Part shown: piece by piece, positions 6,370 through 13,647 of the stretch
Numbering within the stretch: the stretch's first letter is position 1
How the letters are laid out: every line of letters begins with the position of its first letter
Assembly (NCBI GenBank): GCA_946406275.1
Contig: CAMJJZ010000017.1
Location: forward strand, 1-19,823
DNA from: an uncultured Bacteroidales bacterium
Lineage (GTDB): Bacteria > Bacteroidota > Bacteroidia > Bacteroidales > UBA932
Length of the DNA: 19,823 nt
Direction: 5' to 3'
Made by a program: the position numbers and the translations under genes
The notes under the pieces: generated by a model
Seen by the model: the letters and a program-made list of their open reading frames with translations, nothing else
Database searches by the model: none
Told to the model about the DNA's origin: nothing

Positions 6370-8814
6370 ATGAAACTATCTTACAGTTGGCTCAAGGAGT
6401 ATCTTGAATGTGACCTTACGCCGGAGCAGGTGGCGGAGGCAATGACCTCCATTGGTATTGAGGTGGATTCCGTGGAAATGGAAGAGGCGGTGCCCGGCGG
6501 CCTCAAGGGAGTAGTTGTGGCTAAGGTACTTACGTGCGAGGCCCATCCGGACAGCGACCACCTCCACATCACCACGGTGGACGATGGCTCCCCGGAGCCC
6601 GTCCAAGTTGTCTGCGGCGCGCCCAACGTGGCGGCGGGGCAGAAGGTCCTGTTCGCCCGCATAGGCACAACCCTCCCCGGAGATTTCAAGATAAAGAAGT
6701 CAAAGATCCGTGGCGTTGAGAGCTTCGGTATGATCTGCGCAGAGGACGAGCTTGGTATAGGCGCCAGCCACGACGGCATCATGGTCCTCCCGGAAAGCGC
6801 CGTTCCCGGCACTCCTGCATACGACTACCTGGGTCTTGAAGACCAGGCGGTCATCGAGTACGAAATCACTGCAAACCGCATAGACGCCGCCTCCCATTGG
6901 GGCGTGGCAAGGGACCTGGCCGCATACCTGGGTTCCAGGGATATCCCCTTCAAACTGCATCGTCCTTCCGTTGATGCATTCAAGGAAGGGGAGGGCAAGG
7001 AAATCCCCGTTGAGGTCCTGGACAGCGACGGCGCACCGCGCTACATTGGCATCACCGTCAAGGGCGTAAAGGTGGCCCCGTCACCGGAATGGCTCCAGAA
7101 AAAGCTTATGTCAATAGGTCTCAAGCCCATCAATAACGTTGTGGATATCAGCAACTTCGTCCTGTTCGAGGACGGCCAGCCTCTCCACACCTTCGATGCC
7201 GATAAAATCCGCGGCGGCAAGGTTGTGGTCCGCAGGGCCGCAGAAGGCGAGGTAATCAAGACCCTGGACGGCATCGAGCGCAAGCTCTGCGCCAAGGACA
7301 TGGTAATTGCCGATACCGTAGGCCCTATGTGCATAGCGGGCGTATTCGGCGGCGAGGATTCCGGAGTGAGCGACAACACCGTGAACGTGTTCATCGAGGG
7401 CGCATACTTCGATCCCGTGAGCATCCGCCGTACCGCCAAGAGCCAGCAGCTTTCCACAGACGCCAGCTTCCGCTTTGAAAGGGGAGCGGACCCGGAGGCC
7501 GCAGAGTACGGTGCCCTCAGGGCAGCCCTGCTCATCCAGGAGCTCGCCGGAGGCAAGGTCATCGGCAAGAAGGTGGAGGTTTATCCCAAGCCCATCGGCC
7601 GCGCACGCATAGACCTTGATTACGATAGGATCGAGGCCTTCATCGGCAAGAAAATCGGCCACGAGACAATTGAGAAGATACTGAAGGCGTTGGACTACGA
7701 GTTCGTGGAAAAACGCGCCGGAGGTGCCCTGGTGGCCGCCCCTACCTATATGATAGACGTCACCCGCGAATGCGACGTGGTTGAGGAAATCCTCCGCATC
7801 TACGGATACAATAACATCGAGCTTCCCCAGAACCTGAAGATGAGCGTCCAGCCCAGCCAGCAGCCGGAGCCGGAGGCCATCCGCAATGCCATCTCCAACT
7901 GGCTTGCAGCCAACGGTTTTGTGGAGACCATGAACAACTCCCTCACCAAGGAGGACTACTACACCAAGCTGGAAACCTACCCGGCAGAAAGGTGCGTGCA
8001 CATAGTCAATCCTTTGAGCCAGGACCTTAACGTAATGCGCCAGACGCTACTCCTGAGCGGCCTGGAGGTAGTTGCGTACAACATCAACAGGCAGATATCG
8101 TCCCTGAAATTCTTCGAATACGGTTCCGTATACCAGAGGCTTCCGGATACGGACGGTACCACCCTGGCGGGCTACGAGGAGCACCGCTGCTTCTCCCTCT
8201 TCCTTTCCGGAACCCCGGACAAGGCCTGGAGGAATCCCGCCCAGAAGAGCAGCTTCTTCCAGCTCAAGGGCTATGTGGAGGCCCTCCTGGCCAGGTATCG
8301 CGTAGACGCTTCCACCCTTATCGTGGGCGCCGCTCCCGCCGATATCTTCGCAGAGGGCATCACCTGGAGCCTTCCCGGCCGCGAGCCCGTGCAGCTGGCG
8401 GTCCTGGGCACGGTGAATCCGGCCCTTGCCAAGCGCTTCGGAATCAAGCAGCCCGTATTTGCGGCTGAGATCAACTGGGAAGTGCTGTTCACCCTTGTCA
8501 AGAGGGACAAGTTCTCCTTCAAGGAACTGCCCAAATTCCCCGAGGTAAGGCGTGACCTGGCCCTGCTGCTGGATGAAAACGTCTCCTACGGCGCACTCCG
8601 CGCATCGGCCCTCAAGGCAGGCAAGAAACTCATCAAGAGCGTATCGCTCTTCGACGTATACCGCGGAGACAAGATCCCCGCAGGCAAGAAGCAGTACGCA
8701 CTGAATTTTGTTCTTCAGGACCTTGAGCACACGCTCACTGACGTTGAGGTAGAAAACGCCATGCAGAGGGTTCTGAACGCCCTTTCAACCGAGTTTGGAG
8801 CAACGCTCAGATGA
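6370..8814 (+). CDS. pheT: Phenylalanyl-tRNA synthetase beta subunit
   Basis: With PheS, this subunit forms the (alpha-beta)2 enzyme that charges tRNA-Phe; the beta chain also edits Tyr-tRNA-Phe and binds tRNA. The product is 814 aa, full length. It starts MKLSYSWLKEYLECDLTPEQ, with the tRNA-binding OB fold at about 40-150 (VVVAKVLTCEAHPDSDHLHI, VVCGAPNV). The B3/B4 editing region spans about 215-375, and the B5 domain about 400-470 (DLDYDRIEAFIGKKIG). The catalytic-like core follows, and the FDX-ACB anticodon-binding domain starts at 717 (FKELPKFPEVRRDLALLLDE). No pheS lies nearby, so the two subunit genes are unlinked here. The DUF4296 gene overlaps its stop by 4 nt (ATGA), implying coupled translation. 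Confidence 0.96.
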   Translation: MKLSYSWLKEYLECDLTPEQVAEAMTSIGIEVDSVEMEEAVPGGLKGVVVAKVLTCEAHPDSDHLHITTVDDGSPEPVQVVCGAPNVAAGQKVLFARIGTTLPGDFKIKKSKIRGVESFGMICAEDELGIGASHDGIMVLPESAVPGTPAYDYLGLEDQAVIEYEITANRIDAASHWGVARDLAAYLGSRDIPFKLHRPSVDAFKEGEGKEIPVEVLDSDGAPRYIGITVKGVKVAPSPEWLQKKLMSIGLKPINNVVDISNFVLFEDGQPLHTFDADKIRGGKVVVRRAAEGEVIKTLDGIERKLCAKDMVIADTVGPMCIAGVFGGEDSGVSDNTVNVFIEGAYFDPVSIRRTAKSQQLSTDASFRFERGADPEAAEYGALRAALLIQELAGGKVIGKKVEVYPKPIGRARIDLDYDRIEAFIGKKIGHETIEKILKALDYEFVEKRAGGALVAAPTYMIDVTRECDVVEEILRIYGYNNIELPQNLKMSVQPSQQPEPEAIRNAISNWLAANGFVETMNNSLTKEDYYTKLETYPAERCVHIVNPLSQDLNVMRQTLLLSGLEVVAYNINRQISSLKFFEYGSVYQRLPDTDGTTLAGYEEHRCFSLFLSGTPDKAWRNPAQKSSFFQLKGYVEALLARYRVDASTLIVGAAPADIFAEGITWSLPGREPVQLAVLGTVNPALAKRFGIKQPVFAAEINWEVLFTLVKRDKFSFKELPKFPEVRRDLALLLDENVSYGALRASALKAGKKLIKSVSLFDVYRGDKIPAGKKQYALNFVLQDLEHTLTDVEVENAMQRVLNALSTEFGATLR

Positions 8815-9395
8815 GGCTGAAGTTCTGGCATATCGTGGCATTGTTTATGGTGGTAGCCTCATGCAGGGGGCCGCGCACCATCCCGCGTGATACGCTGGGA
8901 GACATCTTCCACGACATGTTCCTCCAGGACCAGCAGATCAAGAACGATGCTTCCCTCCGGCGCATAGCGGACACCTCGCTTGTGTATGAGGGTATCTTTC
9001 AGCAGTACGGTTACGATACCGACGATTACCTGTATACCATAAACAAGTACATCCGCAAGCCGGACAGGTTTGCCAAGGTGTTTGAAAAGGTATCGGAACG
9101 CCTTACGGACGAAGCAAAGGACATCAAGAAAGAGCTCGAGTTCCAGGACTGGCAGAAGAAGTTCCTGGCCATATATTCTCACAGGATAGACACTACCTCA
9201 TTGCCCCGGGTACCGCTTGGTGCAGTGGATACCATGTACTTCCGCCTGCATAAGAATGAGGTGAAGTACTTCCCTCCGCCGGATACCCTTAGCCCTGTAC
9301 TGGACACAATGGTGTTCAGGCTGGATACGCTGGAGGTATGCGATTCCCTGGCAGTTCTGATTGATAGTTTAGCAGTTCAAAAGGATAGCCTATGA
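8811..9395 (+). CDS. DUF4296 domain lipoprotein
   Basis: A 194-aa predicted lipoprotein: basic start MRLK, a hydrophobic segment and the lipobox VVASC with the acceptor Cys18. Residues about 22-110 resemble DUF4296, a Bacteroidetes-specific domain of unknown function (LGDIFHDMFLQDQQ, a Tyr-rich FQQYGYDTDDYLYTINKYIR stretch and the KPDRF segment). The last 80 residues are low in complexity, with repeated DT/DS motifs (VDTMYF, LDTMVF, LDTLEV, IDSLAV, KDSL). It overlaps pheT by 4 nt and the radical SAM gene by 4 nt, so it is very probably translated together with them. Its cellular role is unknown; attachment to a membrane facing the periplasm is inferred from the lipobox. Confidence 0.8.
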   Translation: MRLKFWHIVALFMVVASCRGPRTIPRDTLGDIFHDMFLQDQQIKNDASLRRIADTSLVYEGIFQQYGYDTDDYLYTINKYIRKPDRFAKVFEKVSERLTDEAKDIKKELEFQDWQKKFLAIYSHRIDTTSLPRVPLGAVDTMYFRLHKNEVKYFPPPDTLSPVLDTMVFRLDTLEVCDSLAVLIDSLAVQKDSL

Positions 9396-10141
9396 TGAGG
9401 GAAGAAACGGTTTTCGGGCCCATTTTCAGCCGCAGGCTTGGTTCGTCGCTGGGGATAAATCTTCTCCCGCAGCACGGCAAGGTATGCAACTTCGACTGCA
9501 TCTACTGCGAGTGCGGCTGGAACAAGGACGGCCTGGCCGACAGGACCATACCCACTGCCTCTGATGTCCGAAAAGCCCTTACCTCAAAGCTGGAAGAATG
9601 TGCCGCTGCAGGCACCCGCATAGACTCCATCACCTTCTCCGGAGACGGCGAACCCACCCTGAATCCGCAGTTCCCGGAAATCGTGGACATAACCCTGGAA
9701 CTCCGTGACAGGTTCTGCCCGGAGGCCAAGGTATCGGTCCTCTCAAATGCCACCATGGCGTTTAAGGACGATGTCTTCCGCGCTCTTTCCCGCGTTGACA
9801 ATCCCATCCTGAAGCTGGACGCCCCCACGGACGCACAGGTAGCGCTGATCAACAGGCCTGTGGGCCATTACAGCGTTGAGGAGGTGGTTCGGTCGCTGGA
9901 AAGATTTGAAGGCAATTTCGTGCTCCAGACCATGTTCCTGAAGGCTCCCGGCTTCCGCAGCGGAGACTGGGTTGGCGCATGGATGGATATTGTCCGCCGC
10001 CTGAAACCCCGTGAGGTCATGGTCTATACCATAGACCGCGCAACGCCCATGGCAGGGCTTGAGAAGTACACTGTTGAGGAGATGCGCGCCCTTGTGCAGC
10101 CCCTCATAGACGAAGGATATACAATACAAATAAAAGGATAA
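9392..10141 (+). CDS. Radical SAM protein, COG0731-like
   Basis: A 249-aa radical SAM enzyme. The 4Fe-4S-binding CX3CX2C motif is CNFDCIYC with Cys32, Cys36 and Cys39; Cys41 follows closely. The N-terminal FGPIFSRRLGSSLGINLLP and the SAM-binding TFSGDGEPTLNPQFPEIVDI (about 85-104) are typical of the COG0731 group, whose best known relatives (TYW1) modify tRNA in archaea and eukaryotes. The substrate of the short bacterial members is not known, and a tRNA role here would be inference. Two ATG codons open the frame; the first (9392) overlaps the DUF4296 stop as ATGA and is preferred. deoC follows 4 nt after its stop, so this gene sits in the middle of the pheT-to-deoC operon. Confidence 0.85.
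   Translation: MMREETVFGPIFSRRLGSSLGINLLPQHGKVCNFDCIYCECGWNKDGLADRTIPTASDVRKALTSKLEECAAAGTRIDSITFSGDGEPTLNPQFPEIVDITLELRDRFCPEAKVSVLSNATMAFKDDVFRALSRVDNPILKLDAPTDAQVALINRPVGHYSVEEVVRSLERFEGNFVLQTMFLKAPGFRSGDWVGAWMDIVRRLKPREVMVYTIDRATPMAGLEKYTVEEMRALVQPLIDEGYTIQIKG
10133..10138 (+). promoter_or_regulatory. Shine-Dalgarno-like site of deoC
   Basis: AAAGGA lies 7 nt before the deoC ATG and overlaps the last codons of the radical SAM gene (AAA GGA TAA), consistent with coupled translation at this 4-nt gap. Confidence 0.5.
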
Positions 10142-10145
10142 AACT

Positions 10146-11036
10146 ATGTCACTTTCAGCAAAGTACGGCTACACGCCGGACAAAGAGGCCATCGACAGGC
10201 ATCTCGAACTCATTGCCAGCAATCTGGAAAAAGTCGCATCCGAGAAGGTCTACAAAGAGTGCTTCTCCATCATGGACCAGACCACCCTTGCCAACGAGGA
10301 TACGCCCGCAAGCGTAGCCGCCCTTGTTGATAAGGTGAATTCCTTTGAGAAGGACTATCCGGACTGGCCCATCCCCGCATCCATCTGCGTTTATCCCAAT
10401 TTCGGCCACATCATTGCCGCCCGCAGGAACAACAAGGCCCTCCACGTAACCACCGTGGCCGGTTGCTTCCCCACATCCCAGAGCTTCCTCGAGGTAAAGC
10501 TCAAGGAGATTGAACTTGCCGTCCGCGGCGGTGCCGACGAGATTGACATCGTCCTGGCCCTGAATTCCTTCCTGGCAGGGGACTACGCCACCGCAGGTGC
10601 TGAGATCAAGGCTTCCCGCGAGTGCATCGACAAGGTTGCTGCAGAGCTTGGCAGGCCCGTAGTGCTCAAGGTCATCCTTGAGACAGGCCTCCTGGTCACC
10701 CCTGAACTCATTGCCGACGCCTCCTTCCTTGCAATGGAAAACGGTGCTGATTTCATCAAGACTTCCACCGGAAAGGTAAAGGTAAACGCCACTCCACAGG
10801 CCGCATACGTAATGTGCCAGTGCATCAAGAAGTTCCACGAGGCCACCGGCCGCAAGGTTGGCTTCAAGGCTGCCGGCGGCATTGCCTCCGCCCTTGACGC
10901 AGTCTGCTACTACAGCATCGTCTCCACACTGCTCGGCCCCGAGTGGATGAACAAGACCCTCTTCCGCTTCGGCGTCTCCTCCCTGGCCAACAAACTGTTG
11001 TCTGCCGTTGAGCAGAAGACCGTAGCGTACTTCTAG
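10146..11036 (+). CDS. deoC: Deoxyribose-phosphate aldolase
   Basis: DeoC reversibly cleaves 2-deoxyribose 5-phosphate to acetaldehyde and glyceraldehyde 3-phosphate in deoxynucleoside breakdown. The product is 296 aa, about 35 residues longer than the E. coli enzyme, mostly from an N-terminal extension, as in other Bacteroidetes. The TIM-barrel active site is intact: Lys205 in DFIKTSTGK (Schiff base, E. coli K167), Lys241 in GFKAAGG (E. coli K201) and Asp134 in DEIDIVL (E. coli D102). Other hallmarks are MDQTTLANEDT at about residue 43, VLKVILETG and a phosphate-binding FRFGVSSL near the C-terminus. No nucleoside phosphorylase or phosphopentomutase gene is nearby. GH92 starts only 13 nt downstream. 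Confidence 0.95.
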   Translation: MSLSAKYGYTPDKEAIDRHLELIASNLEKVASEKVYKECFSIMDQTTLANEDTPASVAALVDKVNSFEKDYPDWPIPASICVYPNFGHIIAARRNNKALHVTTVAGCFPTSQSFLEVKLKEIELAVRGGADEIDIVLALNSFLAGDYATAGAEIKASRECIDKVAAELGRPVVLKVILETGLLVTPELIADASFLAMENGADFIKTSTGKVKVNATPQAAYVMCQCIKKFHEATGRKVGFKAAGGIASALDAVCYYSIVSTLLGPEWMNKTLFRFGVSSLANKLLSAVEQKTVAYF

Positions 11037-11049
11037 GCCGCTCCCGAAA

Positions 11050-13647
11050 GTGCTCGCACTACTAGTAACCATACTCGCCGCTATCATTCCCTATGTGAAT
11101 CCATTTGTGGGAACGGATGCACACGGTCACACCTTTCCAGGAGCCGTGTATCCCTTTGGCATGATTCAGCTGAGCCCGGACACGCGTCCAAATCCCGGTG
11201 ACTGGGACGGCTGCAGCGGCTATCATTACAGCGACAGCCTCATCTACGGCTTCTCCCATACGCATTTGAGCGGCACGGGTTGCGACGACTGGTGCGACAT
11301 ACTGGTCAATCCCGGTCCGGACTTTCCGTCGGCGTTCTCCCACGCCAACGAGAAGGCTTCTCCGGGCTATTATGAGGTGCTTCTGGACAAGGCCGGCGGA
11401 ATCAATGTACGGCTTGCCGCAGGCCGCAGGAGCGCAATTCATGAGTATACCTTCCTGAGGTCTCTTTCAAGCATAACCATAGATCTCTCACATAGGGATC
11501 CCCTTGAGGATTACAGCCTTCAGACAAGCCGCACGGCATGCTGGGGTCACCGCACTTCCAACAGCTGGGCACAGCACCAGAGGGTGTACTTCTATATTGA
11601 GTTCTCCAAGCCCACCTTCAAAGTGGACTCGAAAGGTGAAAAGGTAACCATGTTCTTCCCGGGCAACGAAGTTACCGTACGAATTGGCATCTCCTCGGTA
11701 TCCTGGCAAAACGCCAAGGAGAACCTGATGAGTGACTACCCCAAGTCCGTAGAGGCCGTAAAAAAGTCCACCGAGAAGGCCTGGGAAGCATATCTGAAGA
11801 AGGTCAAGTGCCCCTACAAGGATACAGAGCACAAAACACGCTTCTACACTGCCCTTTACCACACAGCCATCCATCCCACACTTTACTCCGACGTGAACGG
11901 AGAATACCGCGGCATGGACGGCAAGGTGCACAAGACCGACGGCTGGGACCGCTACACGGTGTTCTCCCTTTGGGACACCTTCAGGGGCCTGCATCCACTG
12001 CTCACGGAGATAGAGCCGGAGCGCACGGTGGACTTCATCAAGTCCATGCTCTCCATCTACGACGAGGCCGGCAAACTCCCCGTGTGGGAGCTCTCCGGTT
12101 GGGAAACCAACTGCATGATTGGATACAACAGCGCACCCGTCATTGCCGATGCTATCCTCCGCGGCCTCAAGGGCTTTGACTACGAAAAGGCCTTCCAGGC
12201 CCTTGTGGCCAGTGCCCACAATCCCGCCTTTGGTATGGACAGTTTCCGCCGCAACGGCCTTGTCCTTGCCGATGACGAGCATGAGTCAGTCTCCAAAACC
12301 CTGGAATACGCCTTTGACGATTGGTGCGTTGCTCAGGTAGCTCTCAAGCTTGGTCATATGAAGGAGTATGAGGAGTTCATGACAAGCTCCCAGTACTGGA
12401 AGAACGTCCTTGACCCGGAGACCAAGTTCATGCGGGCCCGCCTCAACGGCCGCTGGTTCAGCCCCTTCGACCCCCGCGAAGTGAACAACAACTACACTGA
12501 GGCCAACTCCTGGCAGTACAGTTTCTTCGTGCCTCAGGACATCCCCGGACTCATTGAAGCCCTTGGCGGCAAGGAAGCCTTCGAGGCCCGCCTCGATGCC
12601 ATTTTCACAGCACCACAGGCCACCACGGGCCGCAATCAGGCGGACATCACGGGCCAGATAGGCCAGTACGCCCACGGCAACGAGCCCAGCCATCATATCG
12701 CTTACCTGTACGATGCCATCGGCCGCCCTGACAAGCGCCAGATCCGTGTGGACGAGATACTTGAAACCCTCTACTCCAGCGCCCCCGACGGCCTCTGCGG
12801 CAACGAAGACTGCGGCCAGATGAGCGCCTGGTACGTTCTCTCGTCCATCGGCAAGTACCCCGTCTGCCCCGTCTCTGCCCCGTCATTCTCGGGCACTTCA
12901 ACGCCGTCATTCTCGGGCACCACAACGCCGTCATTCTCGGGCTTGTCCCGGGAATCTCTCATCGTCACCAACCCCGCCTTCGTCTACGACAACGACCTCT
13001 TCTCAGAGAGTATGGACGTTGCCATCACCGGTGAAGGGACCATCTATTACACCGTTGCCGGAAGCGCCCCCAAGGTATATGAGGCTCCGTTTACCATAAC
13101 CGAGCCCTGTGAGCTCACGGCATGGAGTGAAAAGGACGGCAAGAAGAGTTTCGTCACTAAATGCAAACTGCGTCAGGTTCAGAAGGACCGCGCCGTCCAG
13201 ATACATTCCCGCTACAGCAGGCAGTACAACGCCGGCGGTGACGAGGGCCTCATTGACGGCACCCGCGGCGGTTCCAACTGGCGCACAGGCGGCTGGCAGG
13301 GATACCAGGATACGGACTTTGAGGCAGTTCTTGACCTCCTGCAAGTACGTGACATTACGGTAGTTGGCGCCGGCTTCTGCCAGGACGCCCGCTCCTGGAT
13401 CTGGATGCCTAAATACGTGGAGTACTCTGCTTCCACTGATGGTGTGGATTATGTTCCGCTTGGCCGTCTGGACACCACTGTTGAAGAAAAGGACTACCAG
13501 CTCCAGACCTGGGATGCGGAACTGCCCGTCAATTGCACAGCCCGCTACATCAAGGTCTTCGCCAAGAATATCGGCGATATACCTTCATGGCATCCCGGCG
13601 CCGGTTATCCCGGCTACATCTTTGTGGACGAGCTCTGGGCTAGATAG
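11050..13647 (+). CDS. GH92 alpha-mannosidase with C-terminal sugar-binding modules
   Basis: GH92 enzymes are calcium-dependent exo-alpha-mannosidases (mostly alpha-1,2) acting on mannans and N-glycans. The product is 865 aa from GTG 11050, the only start after an in-frame TAG at 11023. A hydrophobic N-terminus (LALLVTILAAII) looks like a signal peptide but lacks basic residues. The catalytic domain runs from YVNPFVGTDAHGHTFPGAVY to about residue 605, with FSLWDTFRGLHPL, WETNCMIGYNS, the putative acid Glu545 in HGNEPSHH and the acidic GNEDCGQMSAW (Asp587). Residues 611-637 are encoded by an inserted REP-like repeat (PSFSGTST, PSFSGTTT, PSFSGLSRESL). A CHB_HEX-like segment (IYYTVAGSAPKVYEAPF, about 640-715) and an F5/8-type-C-like domain (about 730-865) follow. 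Part of the usual GH92 C-terminal strand region seems missing at the insertion. No SusC/SusD pair is nearby. Confidence 0.9.
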   Translation: MLALLVTILAAIIPYVNPFVGTDAHGHTFPGAVYPFGMIQLSPDTRPNPGDWDGCSGYHYSDSLIYGFSHTHLSGTGCDDWCDILVNPGPDFPSAFSHANEKASPGYYEVLLDKAGGINVRLAAGRRSAIHEYTFLRSLSSITIDLSHRDPLEDYSLQTSRTACWGHRTSNSWAQHQRVYFYIEFSKPTFKVDSKGEKVTMFFPGNEVTVRIGISSVSWQNAKENLMSDYPKSVEAVKKSTEKAWEAYLKKVKCPYKDTEHKTRFYTALYHTAIHPTLYSDVNGEYRGMDGKVHKTDGWDRYTVFSLWDTFRGLHPLLTEIEPERTVDFIKSMLSIYDEAGKLPVWELSGWETNCMIGYNSAPVIADAILRGLKGFDYEKAFQALVASAHNPAFGMDSFRRNGLVLADDEHESVSKTLEYAFDDWCVAQVALKLGHMKEYEEFMTSSQYWKNVLDPETKFMRARLNGRWFSPFDPREVNNNYTEANSWQYSFFVPQDIPGLIEALGGKEAFEARLDAIFTAPQATTGRNQADITGQIGQYAHGNEPSHHIAYLYDAIGRPDKRQIRVDEILETLYSSAPDGLCGNEDCGQMSAWYVLSSIGKYPVCPVSAPSFSGTSTPSFSGTTTPSFSGLSRESLIVTNPAFVYDNDLFSESMDVAITGEGTIYYTVAGSAPKVYEAPFTITEPCELTAWSEKDGKKSFVTKCKLRQVQKDRAVQIHSRYSRQYNAGGDEGLIDGTRGGSNWRTGGWQGYQDTDFEAVLDLLQVRDITVVGAGFCQDARSWIWMPKYVEYSASTDGVDYVPLGRLDTTVEEKDYQLQTWDAELPVNCTARYIKVFAKNIGDIPSWHPGAGYPGYIFVDELWAR
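12880..12956 (+). repeat. REP-like repeat inserted in frame within GH92
   Basis: CCGTCATTCTCGGGC occurs at 12880, 12904 and 12928, an exact 24-bp period. The third unit continues into a full palindrome: ATTCTCGGG (12933-12941), spacer CTTGT, CCCGGGAAT (12947-12955), one T-G mismatch. It matches the intergenic elements at 5362-5388 and 15860-15908. As 24 is divisible by 3, the array encodes octapeptides beginning PSFSG and keeps the frame open. Confidence 0.85.

Noticed and set aside
12880..12956. CRISPR-like array because of regular 24-bp units.
   Set aside because: The spacers are only 9 nt and nearly identical, the units are translated in frame and match dispersed palindromes; no cas genes are present.
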